NCBI GenBank assembly: GCA_009760885.1
Contig: CM019713.1
Coordinates: forward strand, 81,904,131 to 81,968,130
DNA length: 64,000 nt
Reading direction: 5' to 3'
Source: Achatina immaculata
Taxonomy: Eukaryota > Mollusca > Gastropoda > Stylommatophora > Achatinidae
Positions 31,715 to 42,120 of the stretch are shown piece after piece. The notes under the pieces were generated by a model. The model searched no databases. It had not been told where the DNA came from and worked only from the letters and a program-made list of their open reading frames with translations. Both the position numbers and the translations under genes were made by a program. Position 1 is the stretch's first letter, and each line of letters begins with the position of its first letter.

Positions 31715-32119
31715 CTGAACCTTAAGCGCCGAAGGTACGTGAGGCTTCCGCAAGGGTTTTCCACAAACACCTTACATTTGCCTTTTTTTCTGCTTTTGCC
31801 CAGGTAAGCCCTCTTGCTCAACATCCTTTCTGTTGTTCTTCTCCATGTCTCTTTTGGTCTACCCTTACTTCTGTGGTATCAGTCTTAGTGCTATTTTTGG
31901 TAGTGAGTTGTCAGTCATTCGGAGCACATGTCCCAACCATCGCCAGTGTCTTTCCTCAATAATTGCCGTCAGTGGTTTCATCTGCATTTCTGCCAACAAG
32001 ATGTTATTTCTTATCGTGGTTGGCCAAAATAGTCTTCTAATTCTTCATAAACATTTAGTCTAGAAAGAATTCAGCTTGTTTTCTATAGTTTTGGTGCTTT
32101 TCCAGCATTCACTTCCATA
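31715..32119 (-). mobile_element. LINE-C 3' end
   Basis: Starts on + 'tgaaccttaagcgcc', the LINE-C 3' end, and contains the RC of 'LLAEMQMKPLTAIIEERHW' and 'WPTTIRNN'. Truncated at the 'YGSECWKST' region. Stops are present. Confidence 0.85.
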
Positions 32120-32149
32120 CAATTGCACACCCTTGAGATTATGTACCAA

Positions 32150-32430
32150 AAACATAAACCGACATCATAAAGGCACATGTGATAAACTATTGAACTTTAT
32201 TAAATTCTTAACGTCTCAAAAATTGTTAACATCATCAAGAAATATCTTAAATATCAGAATCTGCTAACTTCAACATCTAAAAAAATCCTAGCATCTTCAA
32301 GTAGCTGTTAATATATCCCATAACAGCTCGCAGCTTCAACAAAGTACTAACTTCTACACACAAAAATGATAACGTCTTCAACAAAACAACTAACGTCTTC
32401 ATAAAACGTCTAACATCTTCAAAATGGTGA
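32150..32430. repeat. Degenerate tandem repeat
   Basis: Irregular units of 'ctaacgtcttcaaaa' and similar; an old decayed array. Confidence 0.5.
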
Positions 32431-32591
32431 ATCAGCCAATTGTATAAACCCTAGATGCAATAAATCATTACAAATCTGTAAGACTTTCTGTAAGTTTATG
32501 AAAATAAGAATTCACTGTGAAGGTAGAAATCTGTAAGCCACGAGTTAAAATAAAAACTGGAGGTGAATATAGAATATGTAATCTATAATCT

Positions 32592-32958
32592 CAATAGCTG
32601 AGAAACACATAAACGCCTTTGAATGTAAATCCTACAGAAGAGTTCTTCAAATATCATGGACACAAAAAAGAACAAATATATCTATACTACAAGAATTTAA
32701 TATTGAAGAAGACTGGCTAGTAAAGAGGATTAAAGAGAGAAAACTTAAATATTTTGGACACATTAAACGTCATGATAATCTAGAGAAGACCGTCTTGGAA
32801 GGGTACATAATGGGAAAAAAAAAGAGAGGAAGACCAAAGCGAAGATGGCTGCAAGACATCGTTGATGATCTGCAAATGGATGCGTCAGCAGCAGGCCATC
32901 TTGCTCACAAAAAAGAGGCCTACAGAATGCTGTTCCACAAGGGACATGCAAATGAATG
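32592..32958 (+). mobile_element. LINE-A 3' end with 12-bp TSD
   Basis: A 367-bp 5'-truncated copy ending in two GAAT units. Encodes 'AEKHINAFECKSYRRVLQ', 'EEDWLVKRIKERKLKYFGH' and 'GHLAHKKEAY'. The direct repeat aatctataatct at 32580-32591 and 32959-32970 is a clear TSD. Confidence 0.92.
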
Positions 32959-32979
32959 AATCTATAATCTATATACGTA

Positions 32980-33066
32980 TTTCTTTGGCAAGCCTTCTAA
33001 ATTACTTCATAGACAATTCAATCTTTGAGGAAAACGCCCATTTATATTTATTTATATTCATTATAA
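32980..33066 (+). repeat. Dispersed repeat shared with 36590-36670
   Basis: 'agacaatt', 'gaggaaaacgcccatttata' and 'attcattat' are in the same order at both places. Family unknown. Confidence 0.7.
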
Positions 33067-33084
33067 AGGAAAGTGAGCCCTTAA

Positions 33085-33444
33085 AAGCAACAGAAATGTG
33101 GTTTATTAGAAGAATGTTGCGAATCCCCTGGACAGTAAAAATAACTAATGAAGAATGTATGAGAAGAGCTGGAGAGACAAAAAAACCTTGTCAAAAAGAT
33201 AAGAGAGAGACAATGTACTTTCATAGGACATGCAATGAGAAGAGGGGGCATTGAAAATATTATAACAACAGGAAAAATAGAAGGAAGAAGATCAAGAGGA
33301 AGACCAAGAGAAATGATACTGGACAGTCTGACGGGATGGTGTGAGAGGAGATCGCCAACTGAGCTGATGGCCTGCATGAAGGATCGGATACTCTGGAGAA
33401 GCATAATAGCCAACGCCAGTCGGCACGGCACATGATGATGATGA
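33085..33444 (+). mobile_element. LINE-B 3' end with 11-bp TSD
   Basis: Encodes 'EMWFIRRMLRIPWTVKITN', 'FHRTCNEKRGH' (frameshifted GHAMRRGG), then in another frame 'GKIEGRRSRGRPREMILD' and 'IIANASRHGT', followed by the GAT tail. The direct repeat tgagcccttaa occurs at 33074-33084 and 33445-33455. Confidence 0.92.
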
Positions 33445-33639
33445 TGAGCCCTTAATGTGAAGGTAGTGGTTCATCAGACACGAAGTCTTAGGTAATGACA
33501 AGAGAAGTGAATATTTCACAAACTTTCCTAAGCAAAACCATTACATGGCAGAGCTTTGCTGTCAATCCATTTACAAGGTGACATTTGCGTCAGTGTTAAC
33601 AGAACTCTCATCAATTCACGCTGTAGGTAGAGGAGAAAA

Positions 33640-34082
33640 GGCGAGAGGGGGGGGGGGGACGCAGGGAGGGAAGGAGAGAATGAACGAAAGAGAATGAGAG
33701 AGAGAGAATGTGTGTGTATGTGTGTCTGTGTGTGAGGGAGAAAGCTGAGGGACGGAAAGAGAATGTGAAAGTAAGAGAGAGAGAGAGAGAGAGAATGTGT
33801 GTGAGAGAGAAAGATAGAGAGAAAAATGAGGGACGGAGGGAGACTGTGAATAAAAGAGAGATTGCGTATGAGAGAGAGAGAGAAGTGGGAGGGAGGGGAG
33901 GAGAGAGAAAGTGAACGAAAGAGGGGAAAAAGAGAGAAAGGAGTGAGGGAGGGTGGGAAGAGGAGAGTTAACAAAAAAAGAGACATAAAGGGGGAGGGAG
34001 GGAGGTAGGGAGGGAGAGCGTGAACGAAAGAGAGAGAGAGAGAGAATGAGGAGGAGGGAGTGAATGAAAAAGAGAGAGAGAA

Positions 34083-34121
<39 letters not shown>

Positions 34122-34125
34122 TGAC
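33640..34125. repeat. GA-rich low-complexity block
   Basis: (GA)n interrupted by 'gaacgaaagagaatgagag'-like motifs. Charged and S/L-rich open frames are composition artefacts. Confidence 0.88.
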
Positions 34126-35462
34126 GTGTCTGCCTCAAATATCCGGGAAAGGAAAGCCTGGTTGATCTGCCCTCACCCCCCAGGGCTCGGTCGCCCCTGG
34201 GATATTGAGTTGATTGAATTAAACAACGAAAGAGAAGACCCAGGATTTTCCTGTTCTCCGGCAATCTCGACCAGTGTTCCGCCATATTTAATTTAGCCGC
34301 GTCTCTGCCTTGAGTGGCGACCCAAGGTACCGCAGGCACAAAAGTTCTGCCAGCTTTGGGTCTGATTGTGTGCATACATGACGTTTTTCAAACAAATTAT
34401 CAGAAGGAATACTCTAGTGTCTCAGAAAGTGCGTATGATCACCAAACAATGATAAGAAGAACAAATTGTCACACACACATACATCACTACACGATGATTG
34501 CCTACCTCTGGATTTAAAGGAGAAAAATCATGATTTATTTGTGTCAGAATAGAACACATACTACCACGTGGCCATACCTATATAATAGTTTGTAGAGGGG
34601 ACATAACCTACAACTCTATGTAATGACAAACATTCCACACCGGAGATTGGAAGACTTCACCGCTGCACACAATTCAGCGACTGAAATTGTTGGATATGAG
34701 ATCTATAGAACAACATTTGTTCAAGATTCTACATTGTTTTCCTCCAAAGTAGTCAGGAAAAAATTCAGATGATCTATAAAACATATTCCTGTCTTCTTTT
34801 CTGTCAATAAATTGCTTTATACCTTTGTATGAATCCAGGCTGTAAGGCCCTTCTTTTTTCTTTCACGTTTTCTTGCCCAGATGTCCACATAGTGGAGGAA
34901 TGTGGACGGTGGTGGATTAAATACCATCCGGGCCCGTGGCCCAACTTAGTACCCCCCCCCCCCCAACTCATTCCCACCCTCTTCGACCTATACATTTCAC
35001 CTCATGATGTAAGATTTATTCGTTGTGGCAGACTTTCTTTTCCTTAGCTCGGGGCCCATTCACTATCGGGCCCCTAAAATTTGTTCAGCCTAACTGGTAA
35101 TCCAGCACTGAATGTGGAGTATACACATCACTTGACCACTGTCTTAGTTTTACAATGGCTAGGGTCTATCTACGTCCTGTTGAAAGTGTATTTAACTTTC
35201 CAATTTCTCAGATTATTTCCATTTTAAATTTTCAGTCGTCTGTTTTCATTTATTGCTAAGGTGTGAATTTTATTTTATTTTATTTATTTCACTGTTTCTT
35301 ATTCATTTTTTATATTTTCAATTTTATTGTACCATAGCTAAGTCACTAAACAAAGTAGCACACATGGAACATTATGTAAAGTAGTACATTTGAGTCATCA
35401 AATAAAGCAACACAGCTCGGGCACTTAGCAGTGCTTCACAACTAAAGCATTACCAAAGCAGC
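34126..35462. other. No recognised gene
   Basis: Mixed composition. 'gaccagtgttccgccatatt' near 34271 resembles 'accagtgttcagccatatt' near 36784, so a repeat may be present. A 13-nt poly-C lies at 34952-34964. No coding motif. Confidence 0.35.
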
Positions 35463-36095
35463 TCACATAGAGCACCACACAAATCACACCTGGGGCATCA
35501 CACAAATGACACCCGGAGCACCACACAAATCACACCTGGAGCACCACACAAATCACACCTGGAGCACCACACAAATCACACATGGAGCACCACACAAATC
35601 ACACCTAGAGCACCACACAAATAATATCTGGGGCATCACACAAATAACACCTGGGACATCACACAAATAACACCTGGGGACCACACAAATAACACCTGGG
35701 GCATCACACAAATAACACCTGGGGCATCACACAAATAACACCTGGGGCATCACACAAATAACACCTGGGGCATCACACAAATAACACCTGGGGCATCACA
35801 CAAATAACACCTGGGGCATCACACAAATAACACCTGGTGCATCACACAAATAACACCTGGTGCATCACACAAATAACACCTGGGGCATCACACAAATCAC
35901 ACCTGGGGCACCACACAAATCACACCTGGGGCATCACACAAATCACACCTGGGGCATCACACAAATCACAACTGGTGCACCACACAAACCACACCTGGTG
36001 CACCACACAAACCACACCTGAGGCACCATACAAATCACACCCGGAGCACCATACACATCACACTTGGGGCACCACACAAATCACACCAGGGGCCA
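35463..36095. repeat. 23-bp minisatellite
   Basis: About 27 units of 'cacctggggcatcacacaaa' plus taa, with a homogenised centre and decayed edges. A LINE-A fragment begins at its right end. The 35837-36151 open frame (HTNHTWG repeats) is not a supported gene. Confidence 0.93.
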
Positions 36096-36180
36096 GTCAG
36101 TCATTTGTATGTCCCTTGCTCAACTTTGCCTCACTAACAGCTCTCCTGTAGGCCTCTCGATTGTAAGCAAGATGCCCTGT
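36090..36180 (-). mobile_element. LINE-A terminal fragment
   Basis: About 90 bp with the cagtcagtca tail and the RC of 'REAYRRAVSEAKLSKG'. Truncated sharply. Confidence 0.75.
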
Positions 36181-36184
36181 TGTT

Positions 36185-36345
36185 ATTGCATCCACTTTCA
36201 TGTTGTTGCTGTTGGGTTTCTTGGCATATTTCCAGAAGGTAGTTCACCATTGCTTTCCTTCCGGGCAGTGACTGTACTAGTCAGTGATCGTAGCCATTGT
36301 CCCTACATTGAGATCATCTGCCTACCATCATAGAATGGTGACCAT
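36185..36345. repeat. Repeat-like segment of unknown family
   Basis: 'tttcttggcatatttccaga' and 'gttcaccattgctttccttc' have the look of a conserved SINE or LINE 3' part, but I cannot assign a family. Confidence 0.35.
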
Positions 36346-37250
36346 AACCAACATTATCTGTCGGCTGCTCTCCCATTCCATCCACCACCTGGGGTACCAC
36401 ACACAAAATATTGCTATAGCATTTCACATAGCGACAAGCCAGGGGCAACCCACAAAGCATCACACAAATGAGGATTGTGGGCTGTGAGATATACACATAT
36501 TTCCTTACTGCCTTTATGAACGCAGCTAATCGTTCTGACTGATCACTGCATGATCTCTCAGTGTTCAAAGACATGCAAAGACTATCTTTTTTTTTCTTTG
36601 GCTAGCCTTCTGAATTACTTTATAGACAATTTAATCTTTAAGGAAAACGCCCATTTATATTCATTATTTCTGAATATAACCATTTATTCAAAGCCCAAGC
36701 TTGCAGTCATCAAGCCAGTGCAATGATCGGTTGATGCGTTTTCCAAGTTTCGATCTCTGCAGCGTGGACAAGTAGCAATCTGAACCAGTGTTCAGCCATA
36801 TTGAATGGAAGCCTCGTTGTCTGAGACCGGAGGTGAATACCACAGTAGTCCGCCGAGACTTGGCGAGAGAGGTAATCTAGCACCCAGAAACTGTCTCCAC
36901 ACAAGTCTGCGACGTCGCTTTTGTCTGTCAGAGAAAATGTTTTCCTTTTCCAATCTAGTTAATTTGTAATCGCCATTCATCTGCGCCTCCGTTCTGGCGC
37001 AGACACGTGACCGTTCTCTCTCTGGAGTCGGGGCTGTTTCAGGGCTGACAGAGCTTTGACAGCGGTAGTGGAGCTGTTGGACATTATTTGAAGACGAGGT
37101 CGAGCCCTCTTTTCTGAATGAGAGCTAGAGGATGTTTGTTTACTGTTTTCGTAAAAGGTCGATAAGTAGAAAGAGGTGTAAGGTTCAGTTTTACACACAC
37201 CCGCGCGCGCGCACACACACACACACAGAAGAGATAGAGAGAAGACATCA
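36346..37250. other. No recognised gene; foldback piece at 37151-37194
   Basis: Contains the copy of the 32980 repeat (36590-36670) and a gtaaaactg foldback relative, 'gtaaaaggtcgataag' to 'ggttcagttttac'. Also GC/CA alternation at 37200-37225. No supported gene. Confidence 0.4.
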
Positions 37251-37254
37251 TAAG

Positions 37255-37523
37255 AGGCATTGAAAATGTGAAAGGAATAAAAAATACTTCACAACATAAA
37301 AAACCTGAGATCTGCGGATGACACCCTTCTAATAGCAGAAAGCGAAAACACTTTGCAGAAACTTATCACAAGATTACCGAAGATAACAATAAAAAAGGTC
37401 TAGAGATGTTACAGGACACAAACAATGGTAATAAAGGGAAAAAAGTACCAAGGTAAAGGGAAGACACTGACACAAGTAACTAAATTAATTTACATTGCAG
37501 CAACAATAACAGCTGACGATAAG
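37255..37523 (+). mobile_element. LINE-J RT fragment, left part
   Basis: Frames read 'EDIIRGIENVKGIKN', 'NLRSADD' (xADD catalytic box, shifted), 'LLIAESENTL' and 'ITEDNNKKGLEM', ending near 'ATITADDK'. The order matches RT palm and thumb of the B/D group. It is interrupted by LINE-A at 37524. Confidence 0.7.
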
Positions 37524-37985
37524 TCAGTCAGTCATTCAATTCTATGTCCCTTGCGGAACTTTGCCTCACTAACAGCGCTCCTGTAGGCCTCTCGGTTGTG
37601 AGCAAGATGGCCTGCTGCTGATGCATCCATTTGCAGATCATCAACGATGTCTTGCAGCCATCTTCGCCATGGTCTTCCTCTCTTTCTTTTTCCCATTATG
37701 TATCCTTCCATGACTGTTTTCTCTAGATTATCGTGACGTTTAATGTGTCCAAAATATTTAAGTTGTCTCTCTTTAATTTTCCTTACTAGCCAGCCTTCAC
37801 TAATATTAAGTTCTTGTAGTATGGATATATTTGTTCTTTTTCGCGTACATGATATTTGAAGAATTCTTCTGTAGCATTTACATTCAAAGGCATTTATGTG
37901 TTTCTCAGCTGTTTTGTTAATTGTCGAGGTCTCATAGACATATGTTGCGATGGGAAAGATGCATGCTCTTAAAAAATATGACAAG
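37524..37985 (-). mobile_element. LINE-A 3' end nested in LINE-J
   Basis: One open minus frame gives 'IATYVYETSTINKTAEKHI', 'CKCYRRILQISCT', 'SEGWLVRKIKERQLKYFGH', 'KRKRGRPWRRWLQDIVDD' and 'FRKGH'. Tail is cagtcagtca on +. It sits between ADDK and CTN-IKSR of LINE-J. Confidence 0.87.
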
Positions 37986-38105
37986 TGCACAAATTAAATA
38001 AAATCACGAACAGATAAGACAAAGGCATCTTTTTATGACATGAAGAAGATACTAACACATAAAAAAGTCCATAAAAGGGAGGAAAAGAGTTTTACAATGG
38101 TATAT
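37986..38105 (+). mobile_element. LINE-J fragment, right part
   Basis: Continues as 'KSRTDKTKASFYDMKKIL' after the LINE-A insertion, then changes abruptly to LINE-B near 38110. Confidence 0.6.
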
Positions 38106-38109
38106 TGAC

Positions 38110-38500
38110 ACAGCAGTAATAACATCAGATGGGAAATGCAGAACATAAATTAGGAACAGAATAGGCCAAGCAAAGACTGCATTTCAGAGAATGAGAAACA
38201 TATTAACCAACACATCCTTATCAGTGAATGTTAGAAAACGAGTCCTAAAATGCTATATTGAATCTATCTTGCCATATGGAAGTGAATCATGGACAATAGA
38301 CAAGTCTGCACAAAAATTATTGGAAGCAGCAGAAATGTGGTTTATTAGAAGAATGTTGCGAATCCCCTGGACAGCAAAAATAACTAATGAAGAATGTATG
38401 AGAAGAGCTGGACAGACAAAAAATCTTGTTAAAAAGATAAGAGAGAGACAATGTACTTTCATAGGATATGCAATGAGAAGAGGGGGCATTGAAAATATTA

Positions 38501-38501
<1 letters not shown>
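38110..38501 (+). mobile_element. LINE-B copy, 5' part (host of LINE-C)
   Basis: Encodes 'VITSDGKCRT', 'MRNILTNTSLSVNVRKRVL', 'CYIESILPYGSESWTID', 'AAEMWFIRRMLRIPWTAK' and 'GYAMRRGGIENII'. The reading resumes with 'ENIITTGKIEGRRSR' at 41722 after the LINE-C insertion. Confidence 0.92.
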
Positions 38502-38529
<28 letters not shown>

Positions 38530-38532
<3 letters not shown>

Positions 38533-38997
38533 GAACCTTAAGTGCCCAGGGCACATGGGGCTTCCGCAAGGGTTTTCCACAAAAGCCTGTCCTTTGCCTT
38601 TTTTTCTGCTCTTGCCCAGGTGAACCCTCTATTGCTCAACATCCTTTCTGTTGTTCTCCTCCATGTCTCTTTTGGTCTACCCTTACTTCTGTTCCCTTGT
38701 GGTGTCCATCTTAGTGCTGTTTTTGGTAGTGAGTTATCAGTCATTCGGAGCACATGTCCAAACTATCGCCAGCGTCTTTCCTAATAATTACTGTCAGTGG
38801 CTTCATCTGCATCTCTGCCAACAAGATGTTATTTCTTATGGTGTTTGGCCAAAATATTTGTCTAATTCTTCGTAAACATTTAGTCTGAAAAGAATTCAAC
38901 TTGTTTTCTATGGTTTTGGTGATTTTCCAGCATTCACTTCCATAGAGTAGTACATTTAGAGCATTACTCTTAAATATCCTGATTTTCGCCTTTACGC
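38530..38997 (-). pseudogene. LINE-C C-terminal domain
   Basis: Reads 'YGSECWKITKTIENKLNSF', 'RLRRFRQIFWPNT', then 'MLRMTDNSLPKTALRWTPQ', 'RSKGRPKETWRRTTERMLS', 'GFTWARAEKKAKDRLLWK' and the final 'APCALGT', then the GA tail. Frame changes occur near 38750 and 38950. Confidence 0.88.
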
Positions 38998-39843
38998 TTA
39001 GCTTTTTTTAAATTTCCATATAGTCTGTAGCATAGCAAAAGCCTGGTTTGCTTTAGTAAGTTTGAGGTTGATGTCCTCTGTGCTGTCTCCATTTTCTACT
39101 ACTCTACTGCCAAGGTATACAAATTCATTGACCTCCTCCACTAACTTGCTATCTACTCTGAGTACATTTTTGTTGTTCACATTGTGCTTCATTAACTTTG
39201 TCTTTCCTACATTGATCTTTAGTCCTATGTTGTTTGCATTCTGAGTTAGCTTGTTTATTTTATCTTGCATTTCTTTGTGGCTGCTTGACAGTAGACAAAT
39301 GTCGTCCGCAAAGTCAAGGTCCTCCAGCACTGTGTTGAGGGTCCATTGTAATCCTCTGCGTTTGTCTGATGTTGCCTCCTTCATTAACCAGTCTATTGCC
39401 AAGATAAATAATATTGGTGATAGTACACATCCCTGCTTCACTCCTGTTTGTACCCTAAAGCTGCTGGAGTTATGTTCTCCACAGATCACTTTGCACTGAA
39501 AACCATCGTATAGAGCTTTGATTACATTCACTATCTTATGGGGGAGGCCATGCCATCTTAGGATTTTCCACAGTGCATCTCTGTTGACACTGTCAAAGGC
39601 TTTCTCAAAATCTATAAACAATGCATATGTTGTGCTATGCCACTCATTTGCCTGTTCTAATATTTGTCTAAGTACAAATATGTGGTCTATGCATGATCTT
39701 CCTTTCCTAAATCCTGCCTGCTCTTTTCGAAGTTTTCCTTCAAGTGCTGGTACAATTCTGTTGATGATTATTCTGCAAAATACGTTACTGGTGAGTGGCA
39801 GTAGGGGTAATGCCTCTCCAGTTCCCGCAATCTCTGAGGTCAC
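38998..39843 (-). pseudogene. LINE-C reverse transcriptase
   Basis: Motifs in order: 'SNVFCRIIINRIVPALE', 'QAGFRKGRSCIDHIF', 'YALFIDFEKAFDSVNRDAL', 'TGVKQGCVLSPILFIL', catalytic 'LEDLDFADDICLLSS', 'GLKINVGKTKLM' and 'VNEFVYLGSRV'. The upstream RT part ('EEWKTGLIVKLPKKGDLRD' with 'NWRGI', 39979-39785) is in another frame by a one-base change near 39800. Stops at 'KFKKS'. Confidence 0.92.
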
Positions 39844-40144
39844 CCTTCTTTGGTAGTTTTACTATAAGACCAGTTTTCCATTCCTCTGGAGCTTTTTCTA
39901 AATTCCAAATTTGTTGTAGTATCCGGCAGAGTTGTTTTGGTTTTTCTGTTTCTTCTGCTTTCAACATCTCAGCAGTCACTTCATCTTCACCTGGTGCCCT
40001 GTCTGATTTGAGCTTCTTTATTGCCTCCTTTACTTCATTTATTGTTATTGGTCCTGTATTGATGTTTAGTTCCGTTTTTGCTTCAGGTATGTCTATTGTT
40101 TGTGCTGCTTGTGTTCTGTTTAGTAGGGTGTTAAAGTGTTCCCT

Positions 40145-40558
40145 CTATCTTTCAATTTTTTCTCTTTCTCCACTGACCAGTTGTCCATTTTGTGTTCTTA
40201 CTGCACTTTCACATCTTGTGCTGAAGTTACCTGTCATCTGCTTTGTGATTTTGTATATGGTTTTCATGTCATTTGCATATGCTGCTTTCTCTGCTGCTTC
40301 TGCTAAGTTGTCATAATATTGACGTTTGTCTTGACGGCATGATTCCTTCACTTCTTTGTCTTTCTGTGCATAATTACTTAACACTTGTTCTTTTAGCCTT
40401 TGTGATTTGGTGTTCAGTAATTTTTTCTTGATTTCTTTTCTTTGCTCTATCTTTTCCCATGTAGTCTTGCTTATCCATTCCTCTTTTCTCCGTTTCCGAT
40501 ATCCCAGCACCTCTTTTGCTGTTTCCTGTAGCGTTTTATTGAACTCTAGTATGGACAT
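40145..40558 (-). pseudogene. LINE-C EN-RT linker
   Basis: Charged, helix-rich linker: 'KTLQETAKEVLGYRKRRKE', 'ISKTTWEKIEQRKEIKKKL', 'YDNLAEAAEKAAYANDMKT'. This pattern is usual between EN and RT in the group. Confidence 0.82.
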
Positions 40559-40646
40559 TTCTGCTTCATCTTGTAAGACACTGAAGCGGTTCTTAAGTAC
40601 TATTGAGAATTCGTTCCTTGTTTGCTGGTCTTTCAGTTTTCCTGTA

Positions 40647-41519
40647 TCAAAATGTATTTTTTCTGTGTTCTCCGATTTTGGCTTTCCTTAATTTAAGTTT
40701 TATTTTTGCTACCAGAAGGTTGTGATCACTTCCTACATCTGCTCTTTTCCTTGCTCGCACATCTTGTAGTGACCGTTTCCACTTGTTATTTATTAGTATA
40801 TGATCGATTTGGTTTTCTGTGGTTTTATCTGGGGACCTCCAAGTCACTTTATGGATGTTTTTATGTTGGAAAATTGTCCCTCCGATGATCATCATGTTTT
40901 CTTCGCAGAAACTGCACAGTTTTTCTCCATTTTCATTTATTTCTCCGATTCCTTCTCTTCCCATGATTCTTCTTCTATCTTCATTTCCTTCATCTACTTT
41001 TGCATTGAAGTCGCCCAAGATGAGTAGCATATCATGCTTGAGTATTGTTTCTACTGTGGCTTGGAGGCTGTTGTAAAAATCTTCTTTTAATTCCTCTTCA
41101 GCTGCTTCTGTTGGTGCATAACAAACTATAATAGACAGCTTCGTGAATCTTGAGTTGAACCGTGCATATAATAATCTCTCATTTATTGGGGTCCATTTCA
41201 GCAATGCTCTTGATGCTTCTTTTGTTATAATCAATGCTACTCCTCCTTCATGAAGATCTTCTTTACCTGACCATATTATTGTATCTTCTGTGTGCTGTGT
41301 TGTTAATTTCCTTCTGCCTTGTCCTGTCCATCTTGCTTCTTGTATTCCTAGTATGTCTAGTTTGTATCTGTGCATTTCCTTGATGGTTTGTGCTAGTTTT
41401 CCAGTCTGGTTAAGTGTTCTTACATTCCAGCTGCCTATTTGCATCTTGTGTTTAGGTTCCAGGAGGTCTGCAGTCGGGCTGGGGACTTCCAGTGGCTGGC
41501 TTTCATCCACAACCTTCAT
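40647..41519 (-). CDS. LINE-C endonuclease (APE type), open 290 codons
   Basis: Residues: 'QIGSWNVRTLNQTGK' (about 31), 'LGIQEARWTGQGRR' (about 57, catalytic Glu), 'LSIIVCYAPTEAAEE', 'LLILGDFNAKVDEGN' (Asp and Asn), 'VTWRSPDKTTENQIDHILI' and 'ADVGSDHNLLVAKIKLK' (catalytic Asp-His). All visible catalytic motifs are intact, unlike LINE-D. It nicks target DNA to prime reverse transcription. The true start may lie further upstream. Confidence 0.9.
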   Translation of the reverse strand: MKVVDESQPLEVPSPTADLLEPKHKMQIGSWNVRTLNQTGKLAQTIKEMHRYKLDILGIQEARWTGQGRRKLTTQHTEDTIIWSGKEDLHEGGVALIITKEASRALLKWTPINERLLYARFNSRFTKLSIIVCYAPTEAAEEELKEDFYNSLQATVETILKHDMLLILGDFNAKVDEGNEDRRRIMGREGIGEINENGEKLCSFCEENMMIIGGTIFQHKNIHKVTWRSPDKTTENQIDHILINNKWKRSLQDVRARKRADVGSDHNLLVAKIKLKLRKAKIGEHRKNTF

Positions 41520-41721
41520 GGGCTCAGTTTCCTGATACGCATTTCTCCTTCCACCTGCATTTGTTTTTTCCCTTGCTTCCGTTTCTGTAGCAGTCTGATA
41601 GTTTTTTTTACCAGATAGGGTTGTTGGCCCTATGCTGAACCCTCCTTAGTCGCCTTTTACGATCATGCGTGGTAAGGTACAGTGGTCCTATTCTTTGCAG
41701 ATCCCTGGTACCACACGGGTG

Positions 41722-41934
41722 ATTGAAAATATTATAACAACAGGAAAAATAGAAGGAAGAAGATCAAGAGGAAGATCAAGAGAAATGATACTGGACAGTC
41801 TGACGGGATGGTGTGAGAGGAGATCATTAACTGAGCTGATGGCCTGCATGAAGGATCGTGTACCCTGGAGAAGCATAATAGCCAACGCCAGTCGGCATGG
41901 CACCTGATGATGATGATGATTCACACATTATTGT
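41722..41934 (+). mobile_element. LINE-B copy, 3' part, with (GAT)n tail
   Basis: Encodes 'ENIITTGKIEGRRSRGRSR', 'SLTELMACMKDR' and ends 'IIANASRHGT', then four GAT units. Continues 38110-38501 across the LINE-C insertion; the first 14 bp are the TSD. Confidence 0.92.
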
Positions 41935-42120
41935 TATATGCTTGTGAAACTTGAACGGTCAACAAAAAGATGACAAGAAATTGGAAGCAACAGAAATGTG
42001 GATTTGGAGAGAGATGCAACACAGACCATGGACAGACAGAAAAACAAGCGACGAGATCGTTTGAGAAGTTTCAGAAGAGCAAAAACTAGTTAAAGTGATA
42101 ACAAAAAGGCATAATTTCTT
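41935..42120 (+). mobile_element. LINE-G C-terminal region upstream of the minisatellite
   Basis: Reads 'LLYACET', 'TVNKKMTR', 'LEATEMWIWREMQHRPWTD', 'EVSEEQKLVKVITKRHNFL' and 'EHAIRRQNLE'. This is the LINE pattern immediately before the GHxMRR motif. One base deletion near 41980. Confidence 0.82.

Larger units (their letters stand above)
38502..41721 (-). mobile_element. LINE-C, nearly full length (3.2 kb), with 14-bp TSD
   Basis: The most complete element in the window: a 5' region ('gtaaaaggcgactaaggagg' on minus), EN, linker, RT, C-terminal domain and a (GA)n tail. The direct repeat attgaaaatattat is at 38488-38501 and 41722-41735. RTE-like LINEs have one ORF with EN and RT and short tandem 3' tails; the order seen here fits that. 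The ORF is broken at about three places, so this copy is dead. Confidence 0.93.

Noticed and set aside
35463..36095. CRISPR-like array with 23-bp repeat
   Set aside because: Head-to-tail repeats without spacers; a plain minisatellite.
38530..38955. LINE-C fragment as a separate insertion next to another LINE
   Set aside because: The RT at 38998-39843 runs on into this C-terminal part, and a single 14-bp TSD encloses both, so it is one element.
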